Of a DNA stretch of 64,000 bases, positions 10,530 through 19,739 are shown in pieces. Origin of the DNA: Hyphomonas sp. TMED17 (GTDB lineage Bacteria; Pseudomonadota; Alphaproteobacteria; Caulobacterales; Hyphomonadaceae); contig NHBW01000005.1 of assembly GCA_002172915.1 (NCBI GenBank), positions 291,491 to 355,490 of the forward strand, read 5' to 3'. Made by a program: the position numbers and the translations under genes. The notes under the pieces were generated by a model, which was given only the letters and a program-made list of their open reading frames with translations, did no database searches and was not told the DNA's origin. The stretch's first letter is position 1. Every line of letters starts with the position of its first letter.

Positions 10530-11897
10530 ATGGAAGATATGTCAGATCATAAGCCTTCTCAAATTCGCGATGCCGAGCGCATCCTCTCTCAACTGCTTGA
10601 CGTGTGCGCACAGAACGGGGCTACGGCTGCCGATGTTTCACTCGGTCACAGCCAGGATACTCGCGTGGAGGTGCAAAAGGGACAACTCGACACGCTTGAA
10701 CGCTCCGAATCGATTGGCGTATCTCTGCGCTGTTTTGTCGGGCAGAGACAGGCACACGTTTCAGGCTCGGATGTATCCGAAGCCGCACTGGCGGACCTGG
10801 CCGACCGTTGTGTCGCGATGGCTAAAGTTGTTCCCGAAGACCAGTATTGCGGGCTGGCTGATGCATCAGAGCTGGCAACAGAATTGCCGGAGCTTGACCT
10901 AGATGGCGATCCCGAGCCCGATAGCAGCGTTCTTGAGGCTGATGCGCTCGCAGCTGAAGAGGCTGCACTAGCAGTATCCGGTGTCGATCACGTTAGTGGA
11001 AGCGGGAGTTCATGGGGCAGATCGGAACGCTGGGTCGCCGCCAGTAATGGTTTTTACGCAACACGCCGCAGCGGATATTCAAGTCTTGGACTAGCCGCAA
11101 TTGCGCGTTCTGGCGAAGCAATGGAACGCGACTATGATAGTCAGGTGGTTCGCCGGATTGAGGATCGCAGGAGTGCGATTGAGATTGGCCGCACAGCCGG
11201 TGAACGTGCAATTGCCCGGCTAAATCCGAAAAAGGTCAAAACCCAAACGGCGGCAGTAATTTACGATCGGCGGGTTTCATCTAGCCTGTTAGGGCCATTA
11301 ATGTCTGCGATGAGTGGGCCTGCCGTGGCACGCGGGATTAGCTTTTTAAAAGACCGGCTCGGCGATCAATTGTTCCGGCCTGATGTCTCAATTATCGACG
11401 ATCCGTTTCGCCATCGTGGTTTAGGAAATCGTGCCCATGATGGTGAGGGACGTCCGGTCGATCGCGTCGCCCTGATTGATCAGGGTTATCTTAAAAACTG
11501 GATGTTGAACGGATCATCCGCCAAACAACTTGGACTTAAGCCAAATGGTTATGCGAGCGGTGGTTTCGGCAGCCCGCCGGGGGTTGGTGGCTCCAATATC
11601 TACATGCAGGCCGGCGTGAAGACCCCCGAACAACTTATGGCCGCGGCCGGACATGGATTGCTGGTCAGCGATATGTTTGGTCCGTCAATCAACCCGAACA
11701 CGGGGGACTATTCGGTCGGCGTATCCGGATTCTGGTTTGCCGACGGGGAAATACAATATCCGGTGTCGGAAGTGACAATCGCCGGTGATCTGATTTCGAT
11801 TTATGAACGTCTCATACCGGCATCAGACCTCGAATTCCGGGGCACGACAGATGCGCCATCCATTCTAGTTGAGGATATGTCGATTGCGGGCGAGTGA
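10530..11897 (+). CDS. pmbA: TldE/PmbA-type subunit of TldD-TldE protease
   Basis: Non-catalytic partner of the TldD metalloprotease; in E. coli the pair processes microcin B17 and degrades CcdA. 455 aa, family length. Family signatures are SIGVSLRCFVGQRQAHVSGSD in the N-domain (split here) and VSDMFGPSINPNTGDYSVGVSGFWFADG-type C-domain motifs. It lacks the HExxxH zinc motif, which is present in TldD encoded at 21.5-23.0 kb on the other strand, so both halves are in this window but not adjacent. The downstream phosphatase gene overlaps its end. An internal ATG at codon 4 is a possible start. Confidence 0.93.
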   Translation: MEDMSDHKPSQIRDAERILSQLLDVCAQNGATAADVSLGHSQDTRVEVQKGQLDTLERSESIGVSLRCFVGQRQAHVSGSDVSEAALADLADRCVAMAKVVPEDQYCGLADASELATELPELDLDGDPEPDSSVLEADALAAEEAALAVSGVDHVSGSGSSWGRSERWVAASNGFYATRRSGYSSLGLAAIARSGEAMERDYDSQVVRRIEDRRSAIEIGRTAGERAIARLNPKKVKTQTAAVIYDRRVSSSLLGPLMSAMSGPAVARGISFLKDRLGDQLFRPDVSIIDDPFRHRGLGNRAHDGEGRPVDRVALIDQGYLKNWMLNGSSAKQLGLKPNGYASGGFGSPPGVGGSNIYMQAGVKTPEQLMAAAGHGLLVSDMFGPSINPNTGDYSVGVSGFWFADGEIQYPVSEVTIAGDLISIYERLIPASDLEFRGTTDAPSILVEDMSIAGE

Positions 11898-12726
11898 TGT
11901 TGATATAAACGATCTACATCTTCTTCAGGAGGTTGTAACAGAGGCGGCCTCAATTGCGTATCGCCATTTCGGTAGCAAATCCCTGAAAGTATGGGATAAA
12001 AGCATCGATAATCCGGTTAGCGAAGCGGACCTCGAGGTCAACGAGTATATGCGTCGTAAGTTGATGTCGGCACGTCCGGCATATGGCTGGCTTTCGGAAG
12101 AGACAACGCTTTCGGATCATCGCCGCGATCAGGATAAAGTATGGGTTCTGGACCCGATCGATGGCACAAAGGCCTTCATCAGCGGCTCGCCATTCTGGTG
12201 TATTGGGGCCGGGCTGGTCGAGCGTGGCGTCCCGAAGGTCGCGATTGTCGCCGCCCCAGCTCTCGACCAGTGCTATACGGCCGTGAAGCATGGCGGTGCG
12301 AGATGCAATGGAGAGATCATCAGGGTCTCAGACCAGTCTTGCATTCAGGGGTGTCGCATGGTTGCGACCGAGGAAATGTTCAGCCACAAATCCTGGCCCG
12401 AAACCTGGCCGGAAATGGTGTTTGCGAGACCGAAACCGAACGCAACTCTGCTTCGATTGTGTGCAGTAGCGAGTGGTGAATGGGACGCCGCTATGGCATT
12501 GTGGCGGAAGTCGGACTGGGACCTTGCCCCCGGCAGTTTGATAGTTGAAGAGGCCGGCGGGCTGGCAACAACCCATCTTGGTGAACATTATCGGTTCAAT
12601 CAGTTGATTCCAGCGCAACGAAGTCTGCTTTCAGCTGGTACAAAACTGCATTCCCTGTTAAGGGCGCGTGTCGATCACGTTAAGCTTTCCAATCCCAACG
12701 CGAACGAGACACCATCTTCATTTTAA
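11884..12726 (+). CDS. Inositol monophosphatase family protein (CysQ-like)
   Basis: Mg2+-dependent phosphatase of the inositol monophosphatase/3'(2'),5'-bisphosphate nucleotidase fold, about 280 aa. Metal-site motifs are visible: PVSEADLEVN, WLSEET, WVLDPIDGTKAF and WDLAPGSLIVEEAGG. In the alphaproteobacterial order pmbA-phosphatase-DUF4170 it is usually annotated CysQ-like; the real substrate (PAP or inositol phosphate) cannot be told from sequence. There is no ATG at the front. TTG at 11884 is preferred because GAGGA stands 8 bases before it; TTG at 11869 is the alternative. It overlaps the end of pmbA, pointing to coupled translation. Confidence 0.88.
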   Translation: MRASDVDINDLHLLQEVVTEAASIAYRHFGSKSLKVWDKSIDNPVSEADLEVNEYMRRKLMSARPAYGWLSEETTLSDHRRDQDKVWVLDPIDGTKAFISGSPFWCIGAGLVERGVPKVAIVAAPALDQCYTAVKHGGARCNGEIIRVSDQSCIQGCRMVATEEMFSHKSWPETWPEMVFARPKPNATLLRLCAVASGEWDAAMALWRKSDWDLAPGSLIVEEAGGLATTHLGEHYRFNQLIPAQRSLLSAGTKLHSLLRARVDHVKLSNPNANETPSSF

Positions 12727-12742
12727 TCAAGCAGAGGCATCA

Positions 12743-12994
12743 ATGAAAACATCTCAAACGAGCAAGCAATTACTTCATTTGGTTATTGGTGGCGAATTGA
12801 AGGATGTTTTGGGGCTTGAATTCTCCGATCTTTCAAAAATTGATTTTATTGGTGCTTTCCCGAATTACAGATCTGCCTATGATGCCTGGAAAACGGCCGC
12901 ACAAAAAACAGTCGATGCCGCGGATGTGAGATATTTCATTCTGCACGCTCACAAGCTCATGGATCCCGAAACAGGCGAACAGCACAATTTCTGA
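12743..12994 (+). CDS. DUF4170 family protein
   Basis: 83-aa soluble protein of unknown function. The ending MDPETGEQHNF and the central VDAADVRYFILHAHKLMD are typical of DUF4170, which in alphaproteobacteria almost always follows the CysQ-like phosphatase and precedes lipid A or Kdo transfer genes. Here an MsbA-like exporter follows instead. The ATG at 12743 follows AGAGG. No membrane segment or signal peptide. Confidence 0.85.
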   Translation: MKTSQTSKQLLHLVIGGELKDVLGLEFSDLSKIDFIGAFPNYRSAYDAWKTAAQKTVDAADVRYFILHAHKLMDPETGEQHNF

Positions 12995-13085
12995 TCACAA
13001 TTCATCCATCTCTAAACGCGCTGGTCTGTTAAGACTATTCCAGCAGTTTTTCGCGGCGCAGATACGCTGGTTTCTACTGGGGACA

Positions 13086-14753
13086 TTGTTCGCGGTAATT
13101 ACTGCTGCTTGCGCCAGTGCTTATGCCGGTATCCTGGCATTTGTCGGCAATCAGCTGCAGGCTGCGATAGAGACAAAGGAAAGCGAGTTTGGCTGGATTG
13201 TTGTCGGTCCTATCGGAATTGTGCTGCTTGCATCAGGACGCGCCTTATCGCTCTATTTGATGACGATATGCAATAATACCGGGGTCCAGAGAGCTTTAGT
13301 TGACGTGCAGGCCGCTCAGTTCAACGCCCTGACCGACGGAGATTACCAGCGCCTGACCGCGGTTGCTGCGGGCGGTTTCGTCTCGCGTTTTATCAATGAC
13401 TTAAACGCACTTCGCGATGCAGGTCTGCGTTTTGCCAATAATTTCACCAAGAGCATTTTCACAATCATTGGTGCCTTTGGTTATATGCTTTACCTCGACT
13501 GGCGACTGACGCTTATTTTACTAATTGTGTACCCGGTCGCTTTTGGGCCGGTGATCGCATTAGGAAACCGGATCCGGAAGCGGGCCAAAGCCGCTCAAAC
13601 CCAGATTGGGGAAGTCACATCGTTATTGAATGAAGGGTTTCAATCGGCCCGTATTGTAAAGGCCTATTCACTCGAAACCTATCAACGGGAACGCGCTAAA
13701 CTTGGCTTCATCGAGCGGTCCCGGTTATTTCTGAAAGTTCTCACTGACAAAGCTGCCGTGGATCCAATTCTGGAAGTCACAGGCGGCGTCGCTATGGCCG
13801 GGATATTGGCCTTTTCGGCCTGGCAAATCGGTACAGGGGCAAGCACGCTTGGTGACTTATTAGGTATTATTGGAGCGATCGGCATTGCGACGCCTGAGCT
13901 GCGAGCGCTTGGTACTCTTAACGCGGTCGCGCAAGAAGGCGGCGCAGCCGCCGATCGAATGTTTGATGTCCTGGATGATAAAACCCTTATTTGCAACACG
14001 CCGGGCGCGGTCGAATTAGCGGCTGTACAGGGACGCATTTCTTTCAAGAATGTCAGCTTTAACTATCCTGACGGTAGTCCGGCACTGAATAATTTGAGTT
14101 TTGAGATTGAACCGGGTGAGACAGTCGCGCTGGTCGGCCCGAGTGGCGCCGGTAAGTCTACGGTATTCAATCTAATCTTGCGGTTGTTCGATGCAACATC
14201 AGGAGAGATTTTGATTGATGGCGCGCCTTCAAAGCAAGTTAGTCTGTTGTCCTTGCGCGGCGCCATGGCACTGGTTTCGCAAGACGCTGCCCTGTTTGAC
14301 GACACGATAAAGGCAAACATTGCATTCGGTCGGCTGGAAGCGAACATTGACGAGATCATGGCAGCAGCAATCGCTGCTAATGCGCATGGTTTCATTATGG
14401 AGCTTAAGGATGGCTATGACAGCCAAGTCGGCGAAGGTGGACGAAACCTCTCGGGCGGACAGCGTCAACGGGTAGCGCTTGCCCGCGCAATTATCCGACA
14501 AGCCCCAATTCTGCTTCTCGATGAGGCCACGTCCGCGCTTGATTCAGAAAATGAGGCGAAAGTTCAGGTTGCGCTGAGAGAATTCACCCAAGACCGGACG
14601 AGTCTGATTGTTGCTCACAGGCTGTCGACTGTGCGCAAGGCGGATCGAATTCTTGTGATTGAAGACGGACAGGTGGTCGAGACAGGCTCCCATACCGAGT
14701 TAATGGCGGTTAATGGCGTTTATAAACGACTTGTAGAATTACAGCTTAACTAG
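13086..14753 (+). CDS. MsbA-like ABC exporter (permease-ATPase fusion); true start uncertain
   Basis: Half-size ABC exporter, probably a lipid flippase. About 555 residues from TTG 13086. The N-terminal half has transmembrane helices; the ATPase domain shows GPSGAGKST (Walker A, about residue 358), LSGGQRQRVALARA (signature), LLLDEATSALD (Walker B) and the switch His in VAHRLST. The frame is open back to a stop at 12927-12929, and residues encoded from about 13017 (KRAGLLRLFQQFFAAQIRWF) look like the true N-terminus, but no ATG, GTG or TTG exists in that stretch. TTG 13086 keeps only part of helix 1. Next to DUF4170 and the CysQ-like gene, a neighbourhood often tied to lipid A export, so MsbA function is plausible but inferred. 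Confidence 0.88.
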   Translation: MFAVITAACASAYAGILAFVGNQLQAAIETKESEFGWIVVGPIGIVLLASGRALSLYLMTICNNTGVQRALVDVQAAQFNALTDGDYQRLTAVAAGGFVSRFINDLNALRDAGLRFANNFTKSIFTIIGAFGYMLYLDWRLTLILLIVYPVAFGPVIALGNRIRKRAKAAQTQIGEVTSLLNEGFQSARIVKAYSLETYQRERAKLGFIERSRLFLKVLTDKAAVDPILEVTGGVAMAGILAFSAWQIGTGASTLGDLLGIIGAIGIATPELRALGTLNAVAQEGGAAADRMFDVLDDKTLICNTPGAVELAAVQGRISFKNVSFNYPDGSPALNNLSFEIEPGETVALVGPSGAGKSTVFNLILRLFDATSGEILIDGAPSKQVSLLSLRGAMALVSQDAALFDDTIKANIAFGRLEANIDEIMAAAIAANAHGFIMELKDGYDSQVGEGGRNLSGGQRQRVALARAIIRQAPILLLDEATSALDSENEAKVQVALREFTQDRTSLIVAHRLSTVRKADRILVIEDGQVVETGSHTELMAVNGVYKRLVELQLN

Positions 14754-14775
14754 GCCGGCCTGTATTTGTTTAAAA

Positions 14776-15456
14776 CTATCGTCCCGGAGCTTTCGATAGC
14801 GGCCGTTCAGCCGGCATCTGGGCAGCAGCCGTGCGGAGAAACTTTGCAAGTTTTGCACTGTCCTCAGCGCCCTGGACAGCGATTTGCCGGTGAGCGATAT
14901 ATGTTGGAACGCCGGTAATCCCCAGTTGTCGGAACATGGCCTGTTCCTCGCGAACCTTACTAATGTCGGCGTCCGTCATCAGTAAATCGGATATGATTGA
15001 GACATCGAGCCCGATTTGTCCGGCGATTGTCACCAATACTTCATAGTCGGAGATATCCTGGCCGTTGGCAAAATAGGCCGTGAACAATGCTTCCTTAGCC
15101 TGTAAACCAAGGTCCTGTCCTTGTGCCCAATAAACCAGCCGATGCGCGTTGAAGCTATTAGGTCGTCGTTTTATCGCCTTGAAATCGAACGGAATTCCTT
15201 CTTCGGCGCCATAGGCGATTAGCGCGTCACGCATTTGGGTAGAGCGTTGCCTAGCGTCGTCAGAGGAAAACCTTTGGGCGATATAGGATTTTTGGTCGAC
15301 GCCTGCCGCAGGTATGGTTGGATCAAGCTCATACGACCGAAACAAGATCTTGACATCAATTTCTGGGACCAGCGTTATTGCATGGTTTAGCCGTCTCAAC
15401 CCGAGCCAGCACCACGGACAGACTACATCGGAAACCATTTCTATGTGTAATGTCAT
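14776..15456 (-). CDS. DsbA-family oxidoreductase, FrnE-like
   Basis: 226-aa thioredoxin-fold protein of the FrnE/2-hydroxychromene-2-carboxylate isomerase group. The CPWCWLG motif at residues 13-19 is the CxxC redox site. Family features further on include FNAHRLVYWA and GITGVPTYI, which holds the cis-Pro loop. No signal peptide, so it acts in the cytoplasm, unlike DsbA. The start codon overlaps the stop of the desaturase gene by ATGA (15453-15456), which implies coupled expression. The substrate is unknown; some FrnE proteins have disulfide isomerase activity under oxidative stress. Confidence 0.9.
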   Translation of the reverse strand: MTLHIEMVSDVVCPWCWLGLRRLNHAITLVPEIDVKILFRSYELDPTIPAAGVDQKSYIAQRFSSDDARQRSTQMRDALIAYGAEEGIPFDFKAIKRRPNSFNAHRLVYWAQGQDLGLQAKEALFTAYFANGQDISDYEVLVTIAGQIGLDVSIISDLLMTDADISKVREEQAMFRQLGITGVPTYIAHRQIAVQGAEDSAKLAKFLRTAAAQMPAERPLSKAPGR

Positions 15457-16406
15457 GCGGTTGCGCCATCTACTTTGCTTGAAGCACGGTCAAGTATCCG
15501 CCAATAACCCGTTTGAATTTCCATTTTGGCTGTATGTCCGTTCTGTTCGAGATATTTATGAGCTTGAGGCAGATTGTAACACGGAACATGCATGAACATA
15601 TGGTGTTCGCAATGATAATTGACCCAATAAGGGGCGATAATGGCGCGGTCGAGGATATTAGTACGGACCGTTCTCGCGTGTCTTAACGGGTCATTATCAT
15701 CAGGTATGACGGCGTGCTCAGCGATGTTTCGTAATCGTGTGACCAACTGGTTCCACGTTGCGAGCGGCAATAGCCAAAGGATAAAGAAAACCCACCATGC
15801 GCCCGCCAGCGTAAGTCCGATAAGTAATAATAAATTGGTCAGCAGGAACGGGATGACGGCTTCCCGGGCTGTCGTGGCGCGATTCTCCGCACCACCGGTC
15901 TTGCGGAGGTTCAAGCCGAGCGCATTCGCGATCTGGTTCAAACGCTGTTTATAGAAGGTTTGCCCGGTCAAATCTCGGAATATCTTGCGACGTAAAGAGT
16001 GTTTGGTGATCGGAAAGGGTGCCGAAAGCCCTAGGTCGGGATCTTCTGGCTGCTGGGTAAATTTATGATGCAGGAGATGGTACGGCCGATAGGATTTCAA
16101 ACTACCGCCGATCGGTGCACCAGCGAGCCATAATCCTAAAAAGTCATTTAATTTCGGGTTCTTACTTACCCCGCCATGGGCTGCCTCATGCATAATAATA
16201 GCTAGCCCAAGTTGTCTCGCACCAATGATTGGAATAGCCAAAAGAATGAATAGCGGTTGCCAGACACAAAGGGCCATCATTGCGAAAATAACCGCCCAGG
16301 CATGCACAATCATGCCAATGCCTTTTATATCAGACCGGTGACTGATCCGGTGCCATTGAGCTGTTGTAAAGAAGTCGCTCGGTTTTATGCGCTTTAATAC
16401 TGCCAT
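15453..16406 (-). CDS. Membrane fatty acid desaturase
   Basis: 317-aa integral membrane di-iron desaturase/hydroxylase. All three histidine boxes are present: HEAAH near residue 94, HLLHH near 129 and HCEHH near 262. Hydrophobic stretches flank them. Likely desaturates membrane lipid acyl chains, or a related substrate such as a carotenoid; sequence alone does not settle this. It shares four bases with the downstream FrnE-like gene. ubiA lies 41 bases upstream on the same strand, so all three may share a transcript. Confidence 0.88.
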   Translation of the reverse strand: MAVLKRIKPSDFFTTAQWHRISHRSDIKGIGMIVHAWAVIFAMMALCVWQPLFILLAIPIIGARQLGLAIIMHEAAHGGVSKNPKLNDFLGLWLAGAPIGGSLKSYRPYHLLHHKFTQQPEDPDLGLSAPFPITKHSLRRKIFRDLTGQTFYKQRLNQIANALGLNLRKTGGAENRATTAREAVIPFLLTNLLLLIGLTLAGAWWVFFILWLLPLATWNQLVTRLRNIAEHAVIPDDNDPLRHARTVRTNILDRAIIAPYWVNYHCEHHMFMHVPCYNLPQAHKYLEQNGHTAKMEIQTGYWRILDRASSKVDGATA

Positions 16407-16447
16407 AGGTAGATATTACGCCAATTGCCGCCACGTCATACAAATGG

Positions 16448-17383
16448 TTAAAAAATGACGGCGAAACTCAGTCCAATTGCGAGTATCGCGCCAGCATAGA
16501 CATTTGATTTAAAGACCGTCCGTGCGGCCTGGTATTTGTCCTGCTGAAGGCTAAACAATTGCCAGATGCCATGCACGAGAAACAGCAGGGCAGTGATCGC
16601 ACCGAAACGTCCGGCGCCGGCCAGTGCAGCTCCCGCAGCAATGAAGACGGTCGCAATCAAATGAAAAGAAAAGATACCCGTCAGGACTTTATCAGCGAAT
16701 AAACGGGCAGTTGATTTCACACCCGCCATCGCATCATCTTCGACATCCTGAAGCGCGTAAATCGTGTCATAAGCGATCGTCCACGCGACCAGGCCGAAGA
16801 ATAATAGAAGATTTGCCCCGGTAATCCCGTCAAACGCTACCGCGCCGCCAATCATTGCGCCCCAGTTGAATGTGAAGCCGAGCCAGGCTTGTGGCCACCA
16901 CGTTATCCGTTTCATATAGGGATAGGTTGCGAGTAGCGGCAATGACAGCAGCGCAATAATTTTGGCCGTCGCCGGCAGAACAAGCCAGACCAGAAAACCA
17001 ATCGCTAATAATAGTCCGAAGAAAATATACGCCTGCTCGACAGACAGGCGCCCGGATGGCAGCGGCCTGTCGGCTGTTCGTTCAACTTGGGCATCAATAT
17101 GCCGGTCGGTAATATCATTCCAGACACAGCCGGCACCGCGCATCACAACCGCACCGATGAAAAAGGCAATTATCCAGAATAGATCGATCCACATGAAGCC
17201 GGTGGCGATCCGCATTTGGGCAAGCCCGATAATACAAGGTAAAAAGAGAAGCCAGATTCCAACCGGACGCTCCAGTCGAGCCAGCTCGAAATAGGGTTGG
17301 AACTTCGCTAGTCCTGCGGGAAGATGCTTGTATATATTGTCCGCCGATCCAAAATTTCTGTCAAACATCTCATCTTGAACCAT
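16448..17383 (-). CDS. ubiA: 4-hydroxybenzoate polyprenyltransferase
   Basis: Inner-membrane prenyltransferase that attaches the polyprenyl tail to 4-hydroxybenzoate in ubiquinone synthesis. 311 aa. The first Asp-rich motif is NDITDRHID and continues QVERTADRPLPSG; the second is YALQDVEDD. About eight or nine hydrophobic helices. Start ATG at 17381-17383; a second ATG five codons in (MFDRN) is also possible. It faces rsmE across a 93-base divergent gap, an arrangement conserved in alphaproteobacteria. Supplies quinone for the respiratory chain whose terminal oxidase is encoded at 23.7-30.2 kb. Confidence 0.95.
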   Translation of the reverse strand: MVQDEMFDRNFGSADNIYKHLPAGLAKFQPYFELARLERPVGIWLLFLPCIIGLAQMRIATGFMWIDLFWIIAFFIGAVVMRGAGCVWNDITDRHIDAQVERTADRPLPSGRLSVEQAYIFFGLLLAIGFLVWLVLPATAKIIALLSLPLLATYPYMKRITWWPQAWLGFTFNWGAMIGGAVAFDGITGANLLLFFGLVAWTIAYDTIYALQDVEDDAMAGVKSTARLFADKVLTGIFSFHLIATVFIAAGAALAGAGRFGAITALLFLVHGIWQLFSLQQDKYQAARTVFKSNVYAGAILAIGLSFAVIF

Positions 17384-17476
17384 ACGTCTATTCCCGTTTC
17401 CATTGCTGAAAAGTCTATACGAGTTTTTCCTAGGCTTAAAGATAAGACGATAAACTCTTTTTTTAAGGAGAAAAAA

Positions 17477-18211
17477 TTGCGCAAGTATCCTCGACTATTT
17501 GTTCGTTCTCGCTTGCAGCAAGGCGAAGAAATAGATTTCGATGAATCGCATAGCAAATATTTGACCCGCGTGCTGAGGCTACAAAGCGGCGATGGCATTG
17601 CAGTGTTTAATGGCCGAGACGGCGAATGGCAGGGCAAGCTGGTTATCGATGGCCGTCGGTGCCGGCTGGCATTGAGTGAAAAAAGCCGCGATCAGAAACA
17701 GGTTCCGGACCTCGATTTACTGTTCGCCCCGGTGAAAAAGACCCGTACCGACTTCATTGTAGAGAAGGCAACGGAATTAGGGATCGCGAACATGACGCCG
17801 GTAATAACCGCGTTTACGCAGTCCGCGAGAGTAAGAACCGATCGCCTGACCCATCTAGCAATCGAGGCCGCTGAACAGAGTGAGAGACTGGACGTTCCGA
17901 CAATATATGAGAGCGTAGCTTTAGCTCGCATCATATCTGGCTGGGACGTCAATCGCACGATTTATTATTGTGATGAGGCAGGTGCTGACGCAACGTTTGC
18001 TGACACGTTAAAGACGCGGCCAGCTCGCCCGGCGGCGATTTTGATTGGTCCTGAAGGCGGTTTTTCCGAATCAGAACGGCAATTGTTGCGCCAGCATTCA
18101 TTTATTATTCCGGTAAGCCTTGGGCCGCGCATACTCCGGGCCGAAACGGCGGTCGCAAGTGCGTTATCAATCTGGCAATCGATACTTGGCGATTGGTCGC
18201 AGACTTCTTAG
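17477..18211 (+). CDS. rsmE: 16S rRNA (uracil-1498-N3) methyltransferase
   Basis: SPOUT-class methyltransferase that modifies U1498 in the 30S decoding region. 244 aa from TTG at 17477, chosen because AAGGAG (17465-17470) stands six bases before it and family homology begins there (RKYPRLFV). The open frame extends to 17324 but that part is not family sequence. Trefoil-knot motifs are LIGPEGGFSESE and LGPRILRAETA at the C-terminus, which bind S-adenosylmethionine. gshA follows 34 bases later on the same strand. Confidence 0.94.
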   Translation: MRKYPRLFVRSRLQQGEEIDFDESHSKYLTRVLRLQSGDGIAVFNGRDGEWQGKLVIDGRRCRLALSEKSRDQKQVPDLDLLFAPVKKTRTDFIVEKATELGIANMTPVITAFTQSARVRTDRLTHLAIEAAEQSERLDVPTIYESVALARIISGWDVNRTIYYCDEAGADATFADTLKTRPARPAAILIGPEGGFSESERQLLRQHSFIIPVSLGPRILRAETAVASALSIWQSILGDWSQTS

Positions 18212-18245
18212 TTAAAGAGTCCTAATTTTGATTCGAGGTTGCTGA

Positions 18246-19625
18246 ATGACCACTCCTACGCAAGACATTGACGAGGCCTCACCGCGCATTCAGAACCGGG
18301 CAGAGCTGATCGAATGGTTTGAGCACGGCGAGAAACCCAAGCCGGACTGGCGGGTCGGTACCGAGCACGAGAAATTTGGCTTTATCTGCGATGGTTACAA
18401 GCCTTTGCCTTATGCCGGCGACATTTCAGTCCTGACAATCCTCGAAAATATGCGCGACAAATATCAATGGCAGCCGATCGAAGAAAATGGTTATCTGATC
18501 GGGCTGAAGCGTGATGGGGCCAGTATTAGCCTTGAGCCGGGCGGACAGTTTGAATTGTCCGGCGCGCCGCTCGAACACGTGCATGAAACGTGTAACGAGC
18601 TAAACAATCACCTTGCGGAAGTTCGGCAAATCACCGAGCCTATGGGTGTCGGCTTTATCGGACTTGGCGCGAGCCCGCTTTGGAGCATGGATGAAACGCC
18701 AATGATGCCCAAAGGGCGTTATCAAATCATGCGGGATTATATGTCCAAAGTCGGCCGGCTTGGACGCGAGATGATGTTTCGGACTTGCACAGTGCAAGCC
18801 AATCTCGATTATTCGAGTGAAAGCGACATGGTCAAAAAATTCAGAGTGGCGCTGGCCCTGCAGCCGCTCGGCACAGCTTTATTCGCGAATTCTCCTTTTA
18901 TCGACGGTAGAACAAACGGTTTTCTATCGTATCGGTCGCGTGTCTGGACTGATACCGATCCTGATCGCACTGGCATGCTGCCATTCGTCTTTGAAGACGG
19001 GTTCGGGTATGAACAATATGCTGATTACGCGCTGGACGTGCCAATGTATTTTGTCCGTCGTGGCGGTAAATATCTCGATGCATCGGGGCTTAGTTTTCGG
19101 GATTTTATGAGCGGTGATTTACCTTTGCTACCCGGAGAGCGTCCGGCGATTGATGACTTCGAAGACCATCTCTCAACGATTTTCCCAGAGGTCCGCTTGA
19201 AACGATTCCTTGAAATGAGGGGGTCAGATTCAGGCCCGTGGAGTTCGATATGCGCGTTTTCTGCATTCTGGGTTGGCCTATTATACGACCAGACATCTCT
19301 CGATGCGAGCTGGGAACTTGTAAAAAACTGGACAGCCAATGAGCGCGAAGCAATGCGCCAGAATACTGGTTTGCTCGGTCTGAAAACGCCAATACCGGGC
19401 GGGGCGACATTGCAAGATCTGGCGATTGACGTCCTCAAACTATCGCGAGAGGGGCTCAGAGCACGCAACAAACTGTCAACATCCGGCGAAAATGAAACCG
19501 GGTTTCTCGAACAGTTAAATCAAATTTGCAAGTCCGGTATCACGCCAGCCGAGCGTCTGCTGGCGCGTTACAACACCGATTGGGGGCGGGATGTGCGTCC
19601 CGTCTTCGATTTTTGTGCGTATTAG
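18246..19625 (+). CDS. gshA: Glutamate-cysteine ligase, plant/alphaproteobacterial type
   Basis: First step of glutathione synthesis: ATP-dependent joining of glutamate and cysteine. 459 aa, expected for this class, which differs from E. coli GshA. Recognisable stretches are VGTEHEKFGF, SLEPGGQFELSG, MMFRTCTVQANLDY and LEMRGSDSG. Start ATG 18246. The product would supply glutathione to the GST at 7.4 kb. The rsmE-gshA order is normal for the group. No hairpin terminator was seen in the 114 bases after it. Confidence 0.95.
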   Translation: MTTPTQDIDEASPRIQNRAELIEWFEHGEKPKPDWRVGTEHEKFGFICDGYKPLPYAGDISVLTILENMRDKYQWQPIEENGYLIGLKRDGASISLEPGGQFELSGAPLEHVHETCNELNNHLAEVRQITEPMGVGFIGLGASPLWSMDETPMMPKGRYQIMRDYMSKVGRLGREMMFRTCTVQANLDYSSESDMVKKFRVALALQPLGTALFANSPFIDGRTNGFLSYRSRVWTDTDPDRTGMLPFVFEDGFGYEQYADYALDVPMYFVRRGGKYLDASGLSFRDFMSGDLPLLPGERPAIDDFEDHLSTIFPEVRLKRFLEMRGSDSGPWSSICAFSAFWVGLLYDQTSLDASWELVKNWTANEREAMRQNTGLLGLKTPIPGGATLQDLAIDVLKLSREGLRARNKLSTSGENETGFLEQLNQICKSGITPAERLLARYNTDWGRDVRPVFDFCAY

Positions 19626-19739
19626 TGACGAACATCCTTATGATTTGAGTAGTTGCGATTCACGCGCCACCATGCTGTTCTCTGCGTTGGCGGGTGGGTA
19701 TCGCTCGAATTGACGACTATGCAGTGATTGGAGCTTATT

